Source of the DNA: UBA4582 sp013204195
GTDB lineage: Bacteria > Pseudomonadota > Gammaproteobacteria > Pseudomonadales > Azotimanducaceae
Assembly (NCBI GenBank): GCA_963925735.1
Contig: CAWUUH010000039.1
Span: 33,477-97,476 of the forward strand
Direction: 5' to 3'
DNA: 64,000 nt
Below are positions 36,216 through 44,375 of this stretch, in pieces (the stretch's first letter is position 1; every line of letters begins with the position of its first letter). The notes below the pieces were generated by a model. It did not search any database. It was given only the letters and a program-made list of their open reading frames with translations, and was not told the DNA's origin. The position numbers and the translations under genes were made by a program.

Positions 36216-36557
36216 TTATTTCTCGATACGATAGGCCTCAATATCACCGCCACTTTCAAGAATGGCCTTAATCCATTTTGGTCGCGCACCCTTACCGCCG
36301 CCCCATTCTTCGTTGTTTGGGCCGCGATAGAGCGGCTTCGGCTTGCTTTTGGTCGCTTTGGATTTGTTCGGCTTGGCCGCTTTCCCTGCGCTGGAGGCAC
36401 CGGTCGCCTTAATGCCGAGTTCGGCAGCGGTAATGTTATACTCCGCAATTTTTTGTTTTATATCAGCAATAATCTCGGCCTTATCTTTGGCAATTATCGC
36501 GTCATGTTGTTTCTGTAAAGTTTTAATTTTCGCCTTAATGCTGGCTATTGTTGCCAT
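36216..36557 (-). CDS. H-NS-like histone-family nucleoid protein
   Basis: 113 aa. Residues 1-50 are a charged coiled-coil oligomerisation helix (KIKTLQKQHDAIIAKDKAEI), residues 50-75 a Lys/Ser/Ala/Pro-rich linker, and the C-terminal YRGPNNEEWGGGKGARPKWIKAI is the DNA-binding motif of the H-NS family (G-x-G-x-x-P-x-W). Such proteins silence AT-rich DNA, and it is fitting that the gene lies in AT-rich, repeat-bearing spacer. Confidence 0.9.
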   Translation of the reverse strand: MATIASIKAKIKTLQKQHDAIIAKDKAEIIADIKQKIAEYNITAAELGIKATGASSAGKAAKPNKSKATKSKPKPLYRGPNNEEWGGGKGARPKWIKAILESGGDIEAYRIEK

Positions 36558-37043
36558 CGTTTATTGCCCTTTAGTATTGATATGTCGCTATATTAGCCTA
36601 ATTTATTGCGCAGAATAAAGTCATTTTTATTGATGAGCATGGCTTTTATTCGTAAATCATTAAGCGCTTAGATCAAGTTTTTGGCTTAGGATTAATGACC
36701 CATGACAAGGGCGATGCGTGGATTATTGATCCGATGGGCGCTCTATTGGTAAAAGCGTTAGTTGACCGGTGGCGTGAATCGTTAGGAGAATTCGCGAGAT
36801 AATCAGATGTTTTTGCTAGATTAAGCAGGATAATAGGCTGGATCTTTAGCGCTTAAATAAATTTCGACGGTGGTAAAGACTGCGTTAACTGCTTCTTATA
36901 GGTGCGGTAAAAAATAGTTGCGGTAACCAGTTGCGGTAACCAGTTGCGGTAACTAGTTCCGGTAACTAAGTCAGTTAGTGTTGCTGGAGCGCCAGGAAGA
37001 TGCTTAAGCTGGGTTTTATTAGGTCATTAAAGGAGCACGCGCG
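36558..37043. other. Non-coding spacer upstream of H-NS-like and msrA genes
   Basis: This 486-bp divergent region should hold promoters for both flanking genes. It contains a 13-bp repeat block at 36916-36967 and a short open stretch at 36653-36802 whose translation (MTHDKGDAWIIDPMGALLVK from 36695) looks protein-like but matches nothing known to me; it may be a gene remnant. AAGGAG precedes the msrA ATG. Confidence 0.5.
36916..36967. repeat. Four 13-bp tandem units
   Basis: AGTTGCGGTAACC occurs twice, then AGTTGCGGTAACT and AGTTCCGGTAACT, all exactly 13 bp apart, upstream of msrA. Confidence 0.93.
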
Positions 37044-37646
37044 ATGAAAAGAGACGATTTGATACCAGGCTCGTTGCTGAAGCTATCAGTAGTGCTGTTA
37101 ATAACGCTCCAATGCACGATGGCGCGAGCGGATACGGCAACATTTGCCGGCGGCTGCTTTTGGTGCGTGGAAGCCTTATATCAGGAAGTGCCGGGCGTAA
37201 CGACGGTGGTGTCGGGTTTTACCGGTGGAACATTACCGAATCCGACCTATAACGGCAATCACCAGGGTCACTACGAAGCGGTTGAGGTGACCTATGATGC
37301 TGAGCAGATCAGCTACCAACAGTTACTGGATCTCTACTGGGTGAATATTGACCCGTTTGATGCGCGAGGCCAGTTTTGCGATAAGGGATCGAGCTACCGC
37401 AGTGCGATATTTGTGCACAGTCAAGCGCAACTTGAGTTGGCTGAGTTGTCCAGGAAGCGAGTAACTGATCGTTTTCCGGCGCAGCCAGTTGTGACCGAAA
37501 TTCTACCGACCAACCGGTTCTACCCGGTAGAATCCAGTCACCAGGACTATTATCAGAAAAATCCTCTGCGCTATCGGTTTTACCGAAGTGGTTGTGGTCG
37601 AGATGATCGGCTCGAAGCCATCTGGGGTGCTGACGCGCAGCACTAG
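37044..37646 (+). CDS. msrA: Exported peptide-methionine (S)-S-oxide reductase
   Basis: 200 aa. A signal-like hydrophobic segment (about residues 12-28, ending ARAD) is followed directly by the MsrA core: TFAGGCFWCVEALYQ with the catalytic Cys at 38, GHYEAVEVTYD, DKGSSYRSAIF. It reduces methionine sulfoxide; the signal points to the periplasm. The first catalytic residue is Cys, not Sec, unlike the nearby redoxin. AAAGGAG lies upstream of the ATG. Confidence 0.94.
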   Translation: MKRDDLIPGSLLKLSVVLLITLQCTMARADTATFAGGCFWCVEALYQEVPGVTTVVSGFTGGTLPNPTYNGNHQGHYEAVEVTYDAEQISYQQLLDLYWVNIDPFDARGQFCDKGSSYRSAIFVHSQAQLELAELSRKRVTDRFPAQPVVTEILPTNRFYPVESSHQDYYQKNPLRYRFYRSGCGRDDRLEAIWGADAQH

Positions 37647-37694
37647 CGCCAGCAGTGATATTATCGGCCTGAGTAGTTGGTGGATCAAAATTAT

Positions 37695-38777
37695 CTAACG
37701 ATCCAGGTCAGCCATTTGTTGGGCCTGCAAACAGATTGCCGCAGCGGTAAAACAGTGTTTTTGTGACATGGCCAATTCAGTTCGTTCGATACAGTCCAGA
37801 ATCAGTGCGCCAAAGAAGGGAAAGCCAATTTTGCCCGTGACCTGGTGCTGTTCTTCGCCATCCTGGGTCGCGATATAGACATTGTTTTCACGGGCAGGCT
37901 GACCCAGTTGCTGCCCCAAATCAACATATTTGCGCAGCTCAATAAAGCCTTTGGTGCCGAGGATGGTGGTACGTCCGTCACCCCAGGTACGCAGGCCGTC
38001 CGGTGTGAACCAGTCCATACGAAAATAACCACTGCTGCCATTGTCACCGAGGACGCTGAATTCACCGAAATCTTCCAGTTCTGGGTAGTCGGGGTTAGCA
38101 AAGTTGGTGGCGCGGGCCATGGTCACTGTTGCGCTCGAGGCGCCACTGTAGGCCAAGTATTGTTCTGCTTGATGGCTGCCGATATCACAAATAATACCGC
38201 CATACAGGGCTTTGCGGAAAAACCAATCTGGTCGGGCGGCGGCGTTTAAGCGATGGGGCCCAAGCCCCAAGACTTGGATTACATCGCCGATGACACCATC
38301 GTTAATTAGTTCCAGGGCATATTCTGCTGATTCGTTTTGCAGTCGTTCGCTGTAGCAGCAGGCATATTTACGTCCTGTGGTGAGCACCGCCTGGCGGGCC
38401 TGGTGGAGCTGGTCTAGGCTGGTGAAGGGGGTCTTGTCGGTGAAGTAATCCTTGCCGTGGGCCAAGACCTGCAGGCCCAGGTCGCAGCGTTGGCTCGGTA
38501 TTGCAGCGGCGGCGACGAGCATGACCTCTGGGTCCTGAAGAATTTGCTCGGGTGATTGAGCAATTTGCACGTGTGGGTGTCTGCGGCGCAGGTACTCGAT
38601 CTTTTCAGGGTGCGTGTCGTAAACGTATTTCAGCACGCCACCGGCCTGTACCAGGTTGTCGACCATGCCAAAGATATGGCCGTGATCCAGAGCCATCGCA
38701 GCAAAGATGAAATCTCCGGGGGCGCAAACCGGTGCTCGAACCCGAGCAATGGGTGCGTAGTGCATACCGTCTGTCAT
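37695..38777 (-). CDS. Gfo/Idh/MocA family oxidoreductase
   Basis: 360 aa. N-terminal Rossmann domain with the catalytic-lysine motif as DKTPF (EKP in most members) at about residue 113, and the C-terminal barrel motif DIGSHQAEQYL with the active-site His. These NAD(P)-dependent enzymes oxidise or reduce sugars and cyclitols. GAGG lies upstream of ATG 38777. Last of three same-strand genes with another family member and an isomerase. Confidence 0.88.
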   Translation of the reverse strand: MTDGMHYAPIARVRAPVCAPGDFIFAAMALDHGHIFGMVDNLVQAGGVLKYVYDTHPEKIEYLRRRHPHVQIAQSPEQILQDPEVMLVAAAAIPSQRCDLGLQVLAHGKDYFTDKTPFTSLDQLHQARQAVLTTGRKYACCYSERLQNESAEYALELINDGVIGDVIQVLGLGPHRLNAAARPDWFFRKALYGGIICDIGSHQAEQYLAYSGASSATVTMARATNFANPDYPELEDFGEFSVLGDNGSSGYFRMDWFTPDGLRTWGDGRTTILGTKGFIELRKYVDLGQQLGQPARENNVYIATQDGEEQHQVTGKIGFPFFGALILDCIERTELAMSQKHCFTAAAICLQAQQMADLDR

Positions 38778-38798
38778 AAAACCTCAATCTTGAATTGG

Positions 38799-38824
38799 GT
38801 GCTTAGGCTTAGTGCTTAGGCTTA
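38799..38824. repeat. 13-bp direct tandem duplication reaching a stop codon
   Basis: GTGCTTAGGCTTA is repeated once, exactly in tandem. The last three bases of the second unit are the TAA stop (minus strand) of the gene at 38822-40003. Confidence 0.9.
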
Positions 38825-40003
38825 GAAAGTGTTCGATAAATCGGTGATCTCGGTATTTCCCTGAGGCTTGTTAACCGTTGATTGACGGATTCGGGCCTTG
38901 AGGAAATTGGTGTAGCGTCGAGCATTGATGGGTAGCGTCACGGTTTTTCCGTTGAGCGCTGAATAGATCATGGCATTGGCGAGCTCTACTGAATGAACGC
39001 CTTCGTTCCCCTTAGCGAGGACCTCGGTGCCGTGCAAAATAGCATCGGCAAAATTCTCCAACACCTCAGCATGCTGGCGCCCGGTGTCAATGATGTCGAA
39101 TTCAATGCGAGTGCTCTTGGGCTTCTCAAAGGGGCCATTGTCTTTGATCGCCTGGGTCACGGTGATATCATTTTTCAGGAAGGTGATCTTGCCCTCTGCG
39201 GTATCGTACACCAGCAGGCCTCGATCAGCGGCAATTTCCAAACGGTTGATACCCGGTGCTTCGCCGGTAGTGGTGGTGAAAACACCAGTGGCGCCGTTAG
39301 CGTATTCCAGCCAGCAGGTGATGTCATCTTCCACTTCGATATTGTGATGTTTACCCACCTTACCTTGGGCCCGTAGCGCCGTTGGCATACCAAATAGCCA
39401 ATGCAGCAGGTCTAGCTGGTGGGGGCATTGATTGAGTAGAACGCCACCGCCTTCGCCGGCCCAGGTCGCGCGCCAACCACCGCTGTCGTAATACCGTTGG
39501 CTTCGAAACCAGTCGGTGATGGTCCAGCTAATCCGTCTGACCTGGCCGAGTTCGCCTGAATCTATCAGCTGTTTGATATGTTGGTAATGCTTGTTGGTGC
39601 GCTGGTTAAACATAGCAGCAAAGACTTGTTTGTCAGGATGCCGGTGGGCGCGGATGAGCTTCTCGCAGTCGGCTTTGTGTACTGAAATGGGTTTCTCCAC
39701 AAGGAGATGTAAACCGGCTTGCAGGGTCGCGATACCAATAGTGGTATGGTCATAGTGAGGCGTGGCGACGAGTATAGCGTCGCAGTCCCCGGCATTGATG
39801 AGCTCGGTCGATGTGGCGTAGCCTCGACATCCATAGCGGCTGACGATTTTAGCAAGTCTAGCGGAATCAATATCACAGACTGCGGCGAGAACAATGTTGT
39901 CGATGGATTCGATGAGCCGGCAATGGCTTGAACCCATATTACCAAGACCGATGATGCCCAGTTTGATGTGCTCAGGGTTAGCGGGTTGTGTCGCAATTGT
40001 CAC
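38822..40003 (-). CDS. Gfo/Idh/MocA family oxidoreductase
   Basis: 393 aa. GLGNMGSSHCRLIESI is the NAD(P)-binding lead, VEKPIS the EKP motif (about residue 99), and LLNQCPHQLDLLHWLFG holds the active-site His. Start is GTG at 40003 with AGGAT upstream. Similar in fold but only distantly similar in sequence to the downstream 37695-38777 product; the pair probably acts on one sugar or cyclitol at two steps. Confidence 0.9.
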   Translation of the reverse strand: MTIATQPANPEHIKLGIIGLGNMGSSHCRLIESIDNIVLAAVCDIDSARLAKIVSRYGCRGYATSTELINAGDCDAILVATPHYDHTTIGIATLQAGLHLLVEKPISVHKADCEKLIRAHRHPDKQVFAAMFNQRTNKHYQHIKQLIDSGELGQVRRISWTITDWFRSQRYYDSGGWRATWAGEGGGVLLNQCPHQLDLLHWLFGMPTALRAQGKVGKHHNIEVEDDITCWLEYANGATGVFTTTTGEAPGINRLEIAADRGLLVYDTAEGKITFLKNDITVTQAIKDNGPFEKPKSTRIEFDIIDTGRQHAEVLENFADAILHGTEVLAKGNEGVHSVELANAMIYSALNGKTVTLPINARRYTNFLKARIRQSTVNKPQGNTEITDLSNTF

Positions 40004-40041
40004 GGTTACATCCTATTCTCTGTCCGTCTGGCTGGGCGGGT

Positions 40042-40815
40042 TCAGTTTAAGCCGAACTGATTGTGTAGGTAGTCATAGCTGGCTTGTAAGCAATCAAACT
40101 CGTCCGCCCCATAGCAGCTGTCTTGCTCGATAAAATAATACTCGATAGGGTGTCGCCGCGCGGCATCGAGAATCGCTTGCCAGTTCATGTTGCCCTGACC
40201 CACCGGTGCGAAAATGCGTTGGGACTCCGCGTTGATGGCGAAATCTTTTAGGTGTAGCAGGGGCATCCTGGCGCCGCAGTAGTCTACCCAGACCGCAGGA
40301 TCGGCACCGCCGGCTTGTATCCAGTGGGTGTCCAGTTCTGCCTTGAGGAGGTCGGCGCTGCTTGAGTCGTAGAGATGCTGAAGCCAAGGCTTACCATCGA
40401 ACTGACGGAATTCATGGTGATGATTATGGTAAGAGAAATCGATACCAGCGGCGTTGAGCTTATCAGCGATGGGCTGTAGTTCTTCCAAAAATTGCTTGAT
40501 GCCCGCCATGGACAAGTAGACCTTAGGTGGAATCATGCCCACTGCTGTGTGCCGGCATTGCCAAAGGTGATGCTCCTCAATGACTCGGTCCAGGTCATGT
40601 CGATAGCGATCCCAGGCGACATGGGTGCCACCGATGGTCAGATCATTGTCGGCGCATAAGTTGGCGATGGTCTGAGCATCGATGTCGCCAAACGCGGAAA
40701 TCTGGATGCTTCGATAACCTATGCGGCGCACCCGCTCGAGGGTTGACTTCAAGTCATCCGCTGATTGGGTATATTTTCGCAAGGTAAACATTTGTACGCC
40801 AAGTACAGGCTCCAT
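40042..40815 (-). CDS. Sugar phosphate isomerase/epimerase (xylose isomerase-like TIM barrel)
   Basis: About 257 aa. LGVQMFTLRKYTQ opens the barrel, FSYHNHHHEFRQFDG and ELDTHWIQAGGADP carry metal-ligand His/Asp/Glu residues, and LHLKDFAIN the next ligand; this is the IolE/IolI-type fold. The frame is open up to 41013, but that extension is Arg-rich and unlike the family; the ATG at 40815 has GGGA six nt upstream. First gene of the dehydrogenase cassette. Confidence 0.87.
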   Translation of the reverse strand: MEPVLGVQMFTLRKYTQSADDLKSTLERVRRIGYRSIQISAFGDIDAQTIANLCADNDLTIGGTHVAWDRYRHDLDRVIEEHHLWQCRHTAVGMIPPKVYLSMAGIKQFLEELQPIADKLNAAGIDFSYHNHHHEFRQFDGKPWLQHLYDSSSADLLKAELDTHWIQAGGADPAVWVDYCGARMPLLHLKDFAINAESQRIFAPVGQGNMNWQAILDAARRHPIEYYFIEQDSCYGADEFDCLQASYDYLHNQFGLN

Positions 40816-41053
40816 ACAGATTCCCACAACATAAATGATAGCCTCGGAGTATACGTGAATCCCGTGCGCTTGGGTGAATCTGTGACGGCGAAGAGAAAAG
40901 CGCGGTAAATCTGAACTCGGCGGCAGATATCTGTAATATTCCGGTGCTCGGCCCGTCTGTGGAAGGATGGTGCATCTCGAACCGCGCGGCAGTGACGCCG
41001 GGCCCGGAATCAATTAACCGTTATTGATAGTCAATATAGAAGGCGCATAAAGT

Positions 41054-43192
41054 ATGACAAAAGGTCGCGTAGCCCTGTTAGTGTTGATCGCCCTTGTGGT
41101 GGCCGGCTTTTTTGCATTTGATCTGGGTCAATACCTGACGCTGGACTATATCAAGTCTCAGCAGGCTCAGTTGGATGGTCTGGTGGCGAGCCAGCCCCTG
41201 GTCATCGCGGCGGCCTATTTTTTGATCTACGTGTTGGTGACTGCCGTGTCATTGCCGGGCGCCGCTATCATGACTCTGGCCGCCGGTGCCATGTTTGGTC
41301 TCTGGTGGGGATTGTTGCTCGTGTCTTTTGCATCGACCATTGGTGCGACCCTGGCCATGCTGGTGGCGCGGTTTTTCCTGCGTGATCAGGTCAGTCGCCG
41401 ATTTGAGCGCCAGATCAATGGCATTAACAAGGGCGTTGAGCGGGAAGGTGCCTTTTATCTGTTTACCCTGCGGCTGGTGCCACTGTTTCCGTTCTTTGCC
41501 ATCAATTTGATTATGGGCCTAACCAAAATATCGGTGCCGGTTTATTTTTTGGTGAGCCAGGTAGGGATGTTGGCGGGGACCCTGGTATTTGTGAATGCCG
41601 GTACGCAATTGGCCCAGGTGGAGAGTCTGGCGGGTATTATTTCTCCTGAGCTGTTGCTGTCATTTGCATTGCTAGGTGTCTTCCCACTGTTGGGCAAGAA
41701 GCTGGTAGATATTGTCAGGGCACGCCGAGTGCTAGCGCGCTGGGACAAGCCTAAAACCTTTGATCGTGACGTGATCGTCATTGGTGCGGGCTCTGGCGGT
41801 CTGGTGGCAGCGTTGATCGTTGCCACGGTGAAGGGCAAGGTGACCCTCATCGAAAAACATAAAATGGGTGGTGATTGCCTGAATACGGGCTGCGTACCGA
41901 GCAAGGCGTTGATTCGATCGGCGAAGCTCGCTGCCGACATGGACCGCGGCCCGGCGTTAGGTTTTCGCAAGATGAAACCGGATTTTGATTTCGCGGACGT
42001 GATGGATCGGGTTCAGCGCATCATCAAGACTATCGAGCCCCACGACTCTGTGGAGCGCTTCGAGGGCTTAGGGGTCAATGTGGCGATCGGTGAGGCTAAG
42101 ATCCTGTCGCCCTGGTCTGTCGAGGTCAATGGCCAGGTGCTGACGACCCGCAGCATTATTATCGCCACAGGCGCCGCGCCGTTTGTGCCGCCGATCAAAA
42201 ATATTGAAGCTGTCGATTATCTGACCTCGGACAACCTCTGGGACATCCGTGAAATGCCAGGCCGAATGATCGTCTTGGGGGGCGGCCCGATCGGCACTGA
42301 ATTAGCCCAGGCCTTGAATCGACTTGGCAGTCAGGTGACGCAGGTGGAAATGGCGCCGCGGATTATGTCTCGTGAGGATCCAGAGATATCTTTGATGGTC
42401 ACAGCCAGTCTTGAAGCAGAAGGCGTCGAGGTACTGGTGAATCATACGGCGCGAGAAGTGCTGGTTGAGAAGGGCGAAAAATATCTGCTGGTATCCACAA
42501 GTGATGGTCAGGAAAAACGCGTCGCCTTTGATCAGTTGTTGGTTGCGGTGGGTCGTAAGGCAAATGTGACAGGCTTTGGCCTGGAAGAGCTCGGTGTCGG
42601 TATCACCCAGCAGGGCACGATCGAGGTTGATGACTATCTGCGGACCAACTACCTGAATATCTACGCGGTGGGTGATGTCGCGGGTCCGTATCAGTTTACG
42701 CATACCGCCTCGCATATGGCCTGGTTTGCGGCGGTGAATGCCCTGTTCGGGACCTTCTGGAAATTTGCGGTGGACTATTCTGTTATCCCCTGGTGTACCT
42801 TCACCTCGCCAGAAGTCGCACGAGTCGGTATTAGTGAAACTGAGGCTCAGGCGCAGAATATCGCCTATGAAGTCACAACCTTCGACGTGGCTGAACTCGA
42901 CCGAGCGCTGGCCGATGAAGCAGCGCACGGCGTGGTGAAGGTGATAACGCCGCCTGGTAAGGATACTATTCTGGGCGTGACCATCGTTGCCGATCATGCC
43001 GGTGATCTCATCAGCGAGTATGTACTGGCGATGAAGTATGGTTTGGGGCTGAAGAAGATCATGGGCACCATCCATATCTATCCGACCCTGGCTGAAATGA
43101 ACAAATTTGCTGCCAGTGAGTGGCGCAAAAAGCATAAGCCCGATTGGGCGCTGGAGCTGGCCGGTCGATATCATGCCTGGCGTCGATCTTAG
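41054..43192 (+). CDS. Fusion of VTT/TVP38 membrane domain with flavin disulfide reductase
   Basis: 712 aa. Residues 1-230 are a TVP38/TMEM64 (VTT, SNARE-associated Golgi-type) membrane domain with about six helices and a central GAIF-like segment. Residues 245-712 are a mercuric reductase/lipoamide dehydrogenase-type enzyme: VIGAGSGGLVAAL (FAD), GGDCLNTGCVPSK with the redox Cys pair at about 275 and 280, VLGGGPIGTELAQ (NADPH) and IHIYPTLAEM with the C-terminal His. Each half is full length. It would place a dithiol reductase at the membrane; substrate unknown. Mercuric-specific C-terminal cysteines were not seen. Confidence 0.92.
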   Translation: MTKGRVALLVLIALVVAGFFAFDLGQYLTLDYIKSQQAQLDGLVASQPLVIAAAYFLIYVLVTAVSLPGAAIMTLAAGAMFGLWWGLLLVSFASTIGATLAMLVARFFLRDQVSRRFERQINGINKGVEREGAFYLFTLRLVPLFPFFAINLIMGLTKISVPVYFLVSQVGMLAGTLVFVNAGTQLAQVESLAGIISPELLLSFALLGVFPLLGKKLVDIVRARRVLARWDKPKTFDRDVIVIGAGSGGLVAALIVATVKGKVTLIEKHKMGGDCLNTGCVPSKALIRSAKLAADMDRGPALGFRKMKPDFDFADVMDRVQRIIKTIEPHDSVERFEGLGVNVAIGEAKILSPWSVEVNGQVLTTRSIIIATGAAPFVPPIKNIEAVDYLTSDNLWDIREMPGRMIVLGGGPIGTELAQALNRLGSQVTQVEMAPRIMSREDPEISLMVTASLEAEGVEVLVNHTAREVLVEKGEKYLLVSTSDGQEKRVAFDQLLVAVGRKANVTGFGLEELGVGITQQGTIEVDDYLRTNYLNIYAVGDVAGPYQFTHTASHMAWFAAVNALFGTFWKFAVDYSVIPWCTFTSPEVARVGISETEAQAQNIAYEVTTFDVAELDRALADEAAHGVVKVITPPGKDTILGVTIVADHAGDLISEYVLAMKYGLGLKKIMGTIHIYPTLAEMNKFAASEWRKKHKPDWALELAGRYHAWRRS

Positions 43193-43288
43193 GCCCCTGT
43201 GCTTTGTTGACCAACGTAAGACATACTGAATGATGGCGGCCACGGGTTAGCTGCGACGAACAAACCTTCCACACCACAAGAGGAATCA

Positions 43289-44212
43289 ATGATGCGAATT
43301 GGATTAATGCTGGGTGCGACTGACGGACCGGACGGTACTGTCGACAAAATGGTGAAGTCAGCGCAGGAAGCCGAAGCACTGGGTTTTGATAATCTATGGA
43401 TGGCGAATATTTTTGGTTTGGACGCCATCAGTACCCTGGGGATTATTGGCTATGAGACAAAAAAAATCGGCCTGGGTACGGCGGTGACGCCGAGTTATCC
43501 ACGTCATCCGACGGCCATTGCTCAACAGGCATTGACCACAGGCGCCGCCGCCAGTGGGCGCTTTAGTCTCGGCATTGGATTGTCTCACCAGGTGGTGATC
43601 GAGGACATGATGGGTTTGTCTTACGCCCACCCAGCGCGCCATATGCGCGAGTATCTGTCGGTTTTGGGGCCCTTGTTGCGCGGTGAAATGGCGAATTTTT
43701 CTGGCGAGCAATACCAAGTCAATAATTTCCAGATCGGGTTGCCTGGCCGCCAGGCAGTGCCGTTGTTGGTCGCCGCCCTTGGGCCAGTGATGCTGAAACT
43801 GGCCGGTGAGATGGCTGACGGCACCATTACCTGGATGACCGGCCCCAATACCCTGGAGTCACATATTATTCCGACCATCAATGGTGCCGCCCATGCGGCA
43901 GGCAAACCTGATGCGGTGGTCGCCGCTGGGTTTCCCGTCGTGCTTACCAACGATGTTGATGCCGCCAAGGAAATGATTGCGAAATCCTTGCAGGTATACG
44001 GCGTGCTGCCATCGTACCGAGCGATGCTGGACAAAGAAGGAGCTGCGGGTCCGGCTGACATTGCCTTTGCCGGTAATGAGGTTGAGCTGCGAGCTAGAAT
44101 CCAGCGTTTGAGGGATATCGGCGTGACGGATTTTTGTGCCTCCATCGTCGAAACCGATGCGGCGACGACCCAGCGCACCCGCGAGTTTTTGGCCGCGGAA
44201 GTCCGCGCCTGA
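43289..44212 (+). CDS. LLM class (luciferase-like) flavin/F420-dependent oxidoreductase
   Basis: 307 aa TIM barrel. GLMLGATDGPDGTVDKMVK, the SQEAEALGFDNLWMAN-like segment and FSLGIGLSHQVVIEDMMGL match a subgroup annotated in actinobacteria as F420-dependent. FMN use is equally possible here because no F420 biosynthesis gene is visible. GAGGAA precedes ATG. Stands alone. Confidence 0.85.
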   Translation: MMRIGLMLGATDGPDGTVDKMVKSAQEAEALGFDNLWMANIFGLDAISTLGIIGYETKKIGLGTAVTPSYPRHPTAIAQQALTTGAAASGRFSLGIGLSHQVVIEDMMGLSYAHPARHMREYLSVLGPLLRGEMANFSGEQYQVNNFQIGLPGRQAVPLLVAALGPVMLKLAGEMADGTITWMTGPNTLESHIIPTINGAAHAAGKPDAVVAAGFPVVLTNDVDAAKEMIAKSLQVYGVLPSYRAMLDKEGAAGPADIAFAGNEVELRARIQRLRDIGVTDFCASIVETDAATTQRTREFLAAEVRA

Positions 44213-44254
44213 CTCAGGGTCGATAAAAAATCTTAGTCACAGTATGCGCTGAGT

Positions 44255-44286
44255 CCGGTTGCTGCCACTTTACTGGCGGCAATCGG
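44255..44286. terminator. 13-bp stem hairpin between convergent genes
   Basis: CCGGTTGCTGCCA pairs with TGGCGGCAATCGG, including two G-T pairs, around the 6-nt loop CTTTAC, between the LLM gene and the RND pump gene that converge here. No clear U-run follows. Confidence 0.5.
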
Positions 44287-44323
44287 CTGATCAGCGGCTG
44301 GTTTTGTCGATGCTAGTGTTGAT

Positions 44324-44375
44324 GGCTTCAATCAGTGGCTTCAATCAGTGGCTTCAATCAATGGCGTCAATCAAC
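44324..44375. repeat. Four 13-bp tandem units running into the RND gene stop
   Basis: GGCTTCAATCAGT occurs twice, then GGCTTCAATCAAT and GGCGTCAATCAAC, all 13 bp apart. The fourth unit covers the TGA of the RND gene (44369-44367) and its last two sense codons. Confidence 0.93.

Noticed and set aside
40816..41013. Upstream extension of the TIM-barrel isomerase
   Set aside because: Arg/Pro-rich and unlike the family; the later ATG has a fitting ribosome site.
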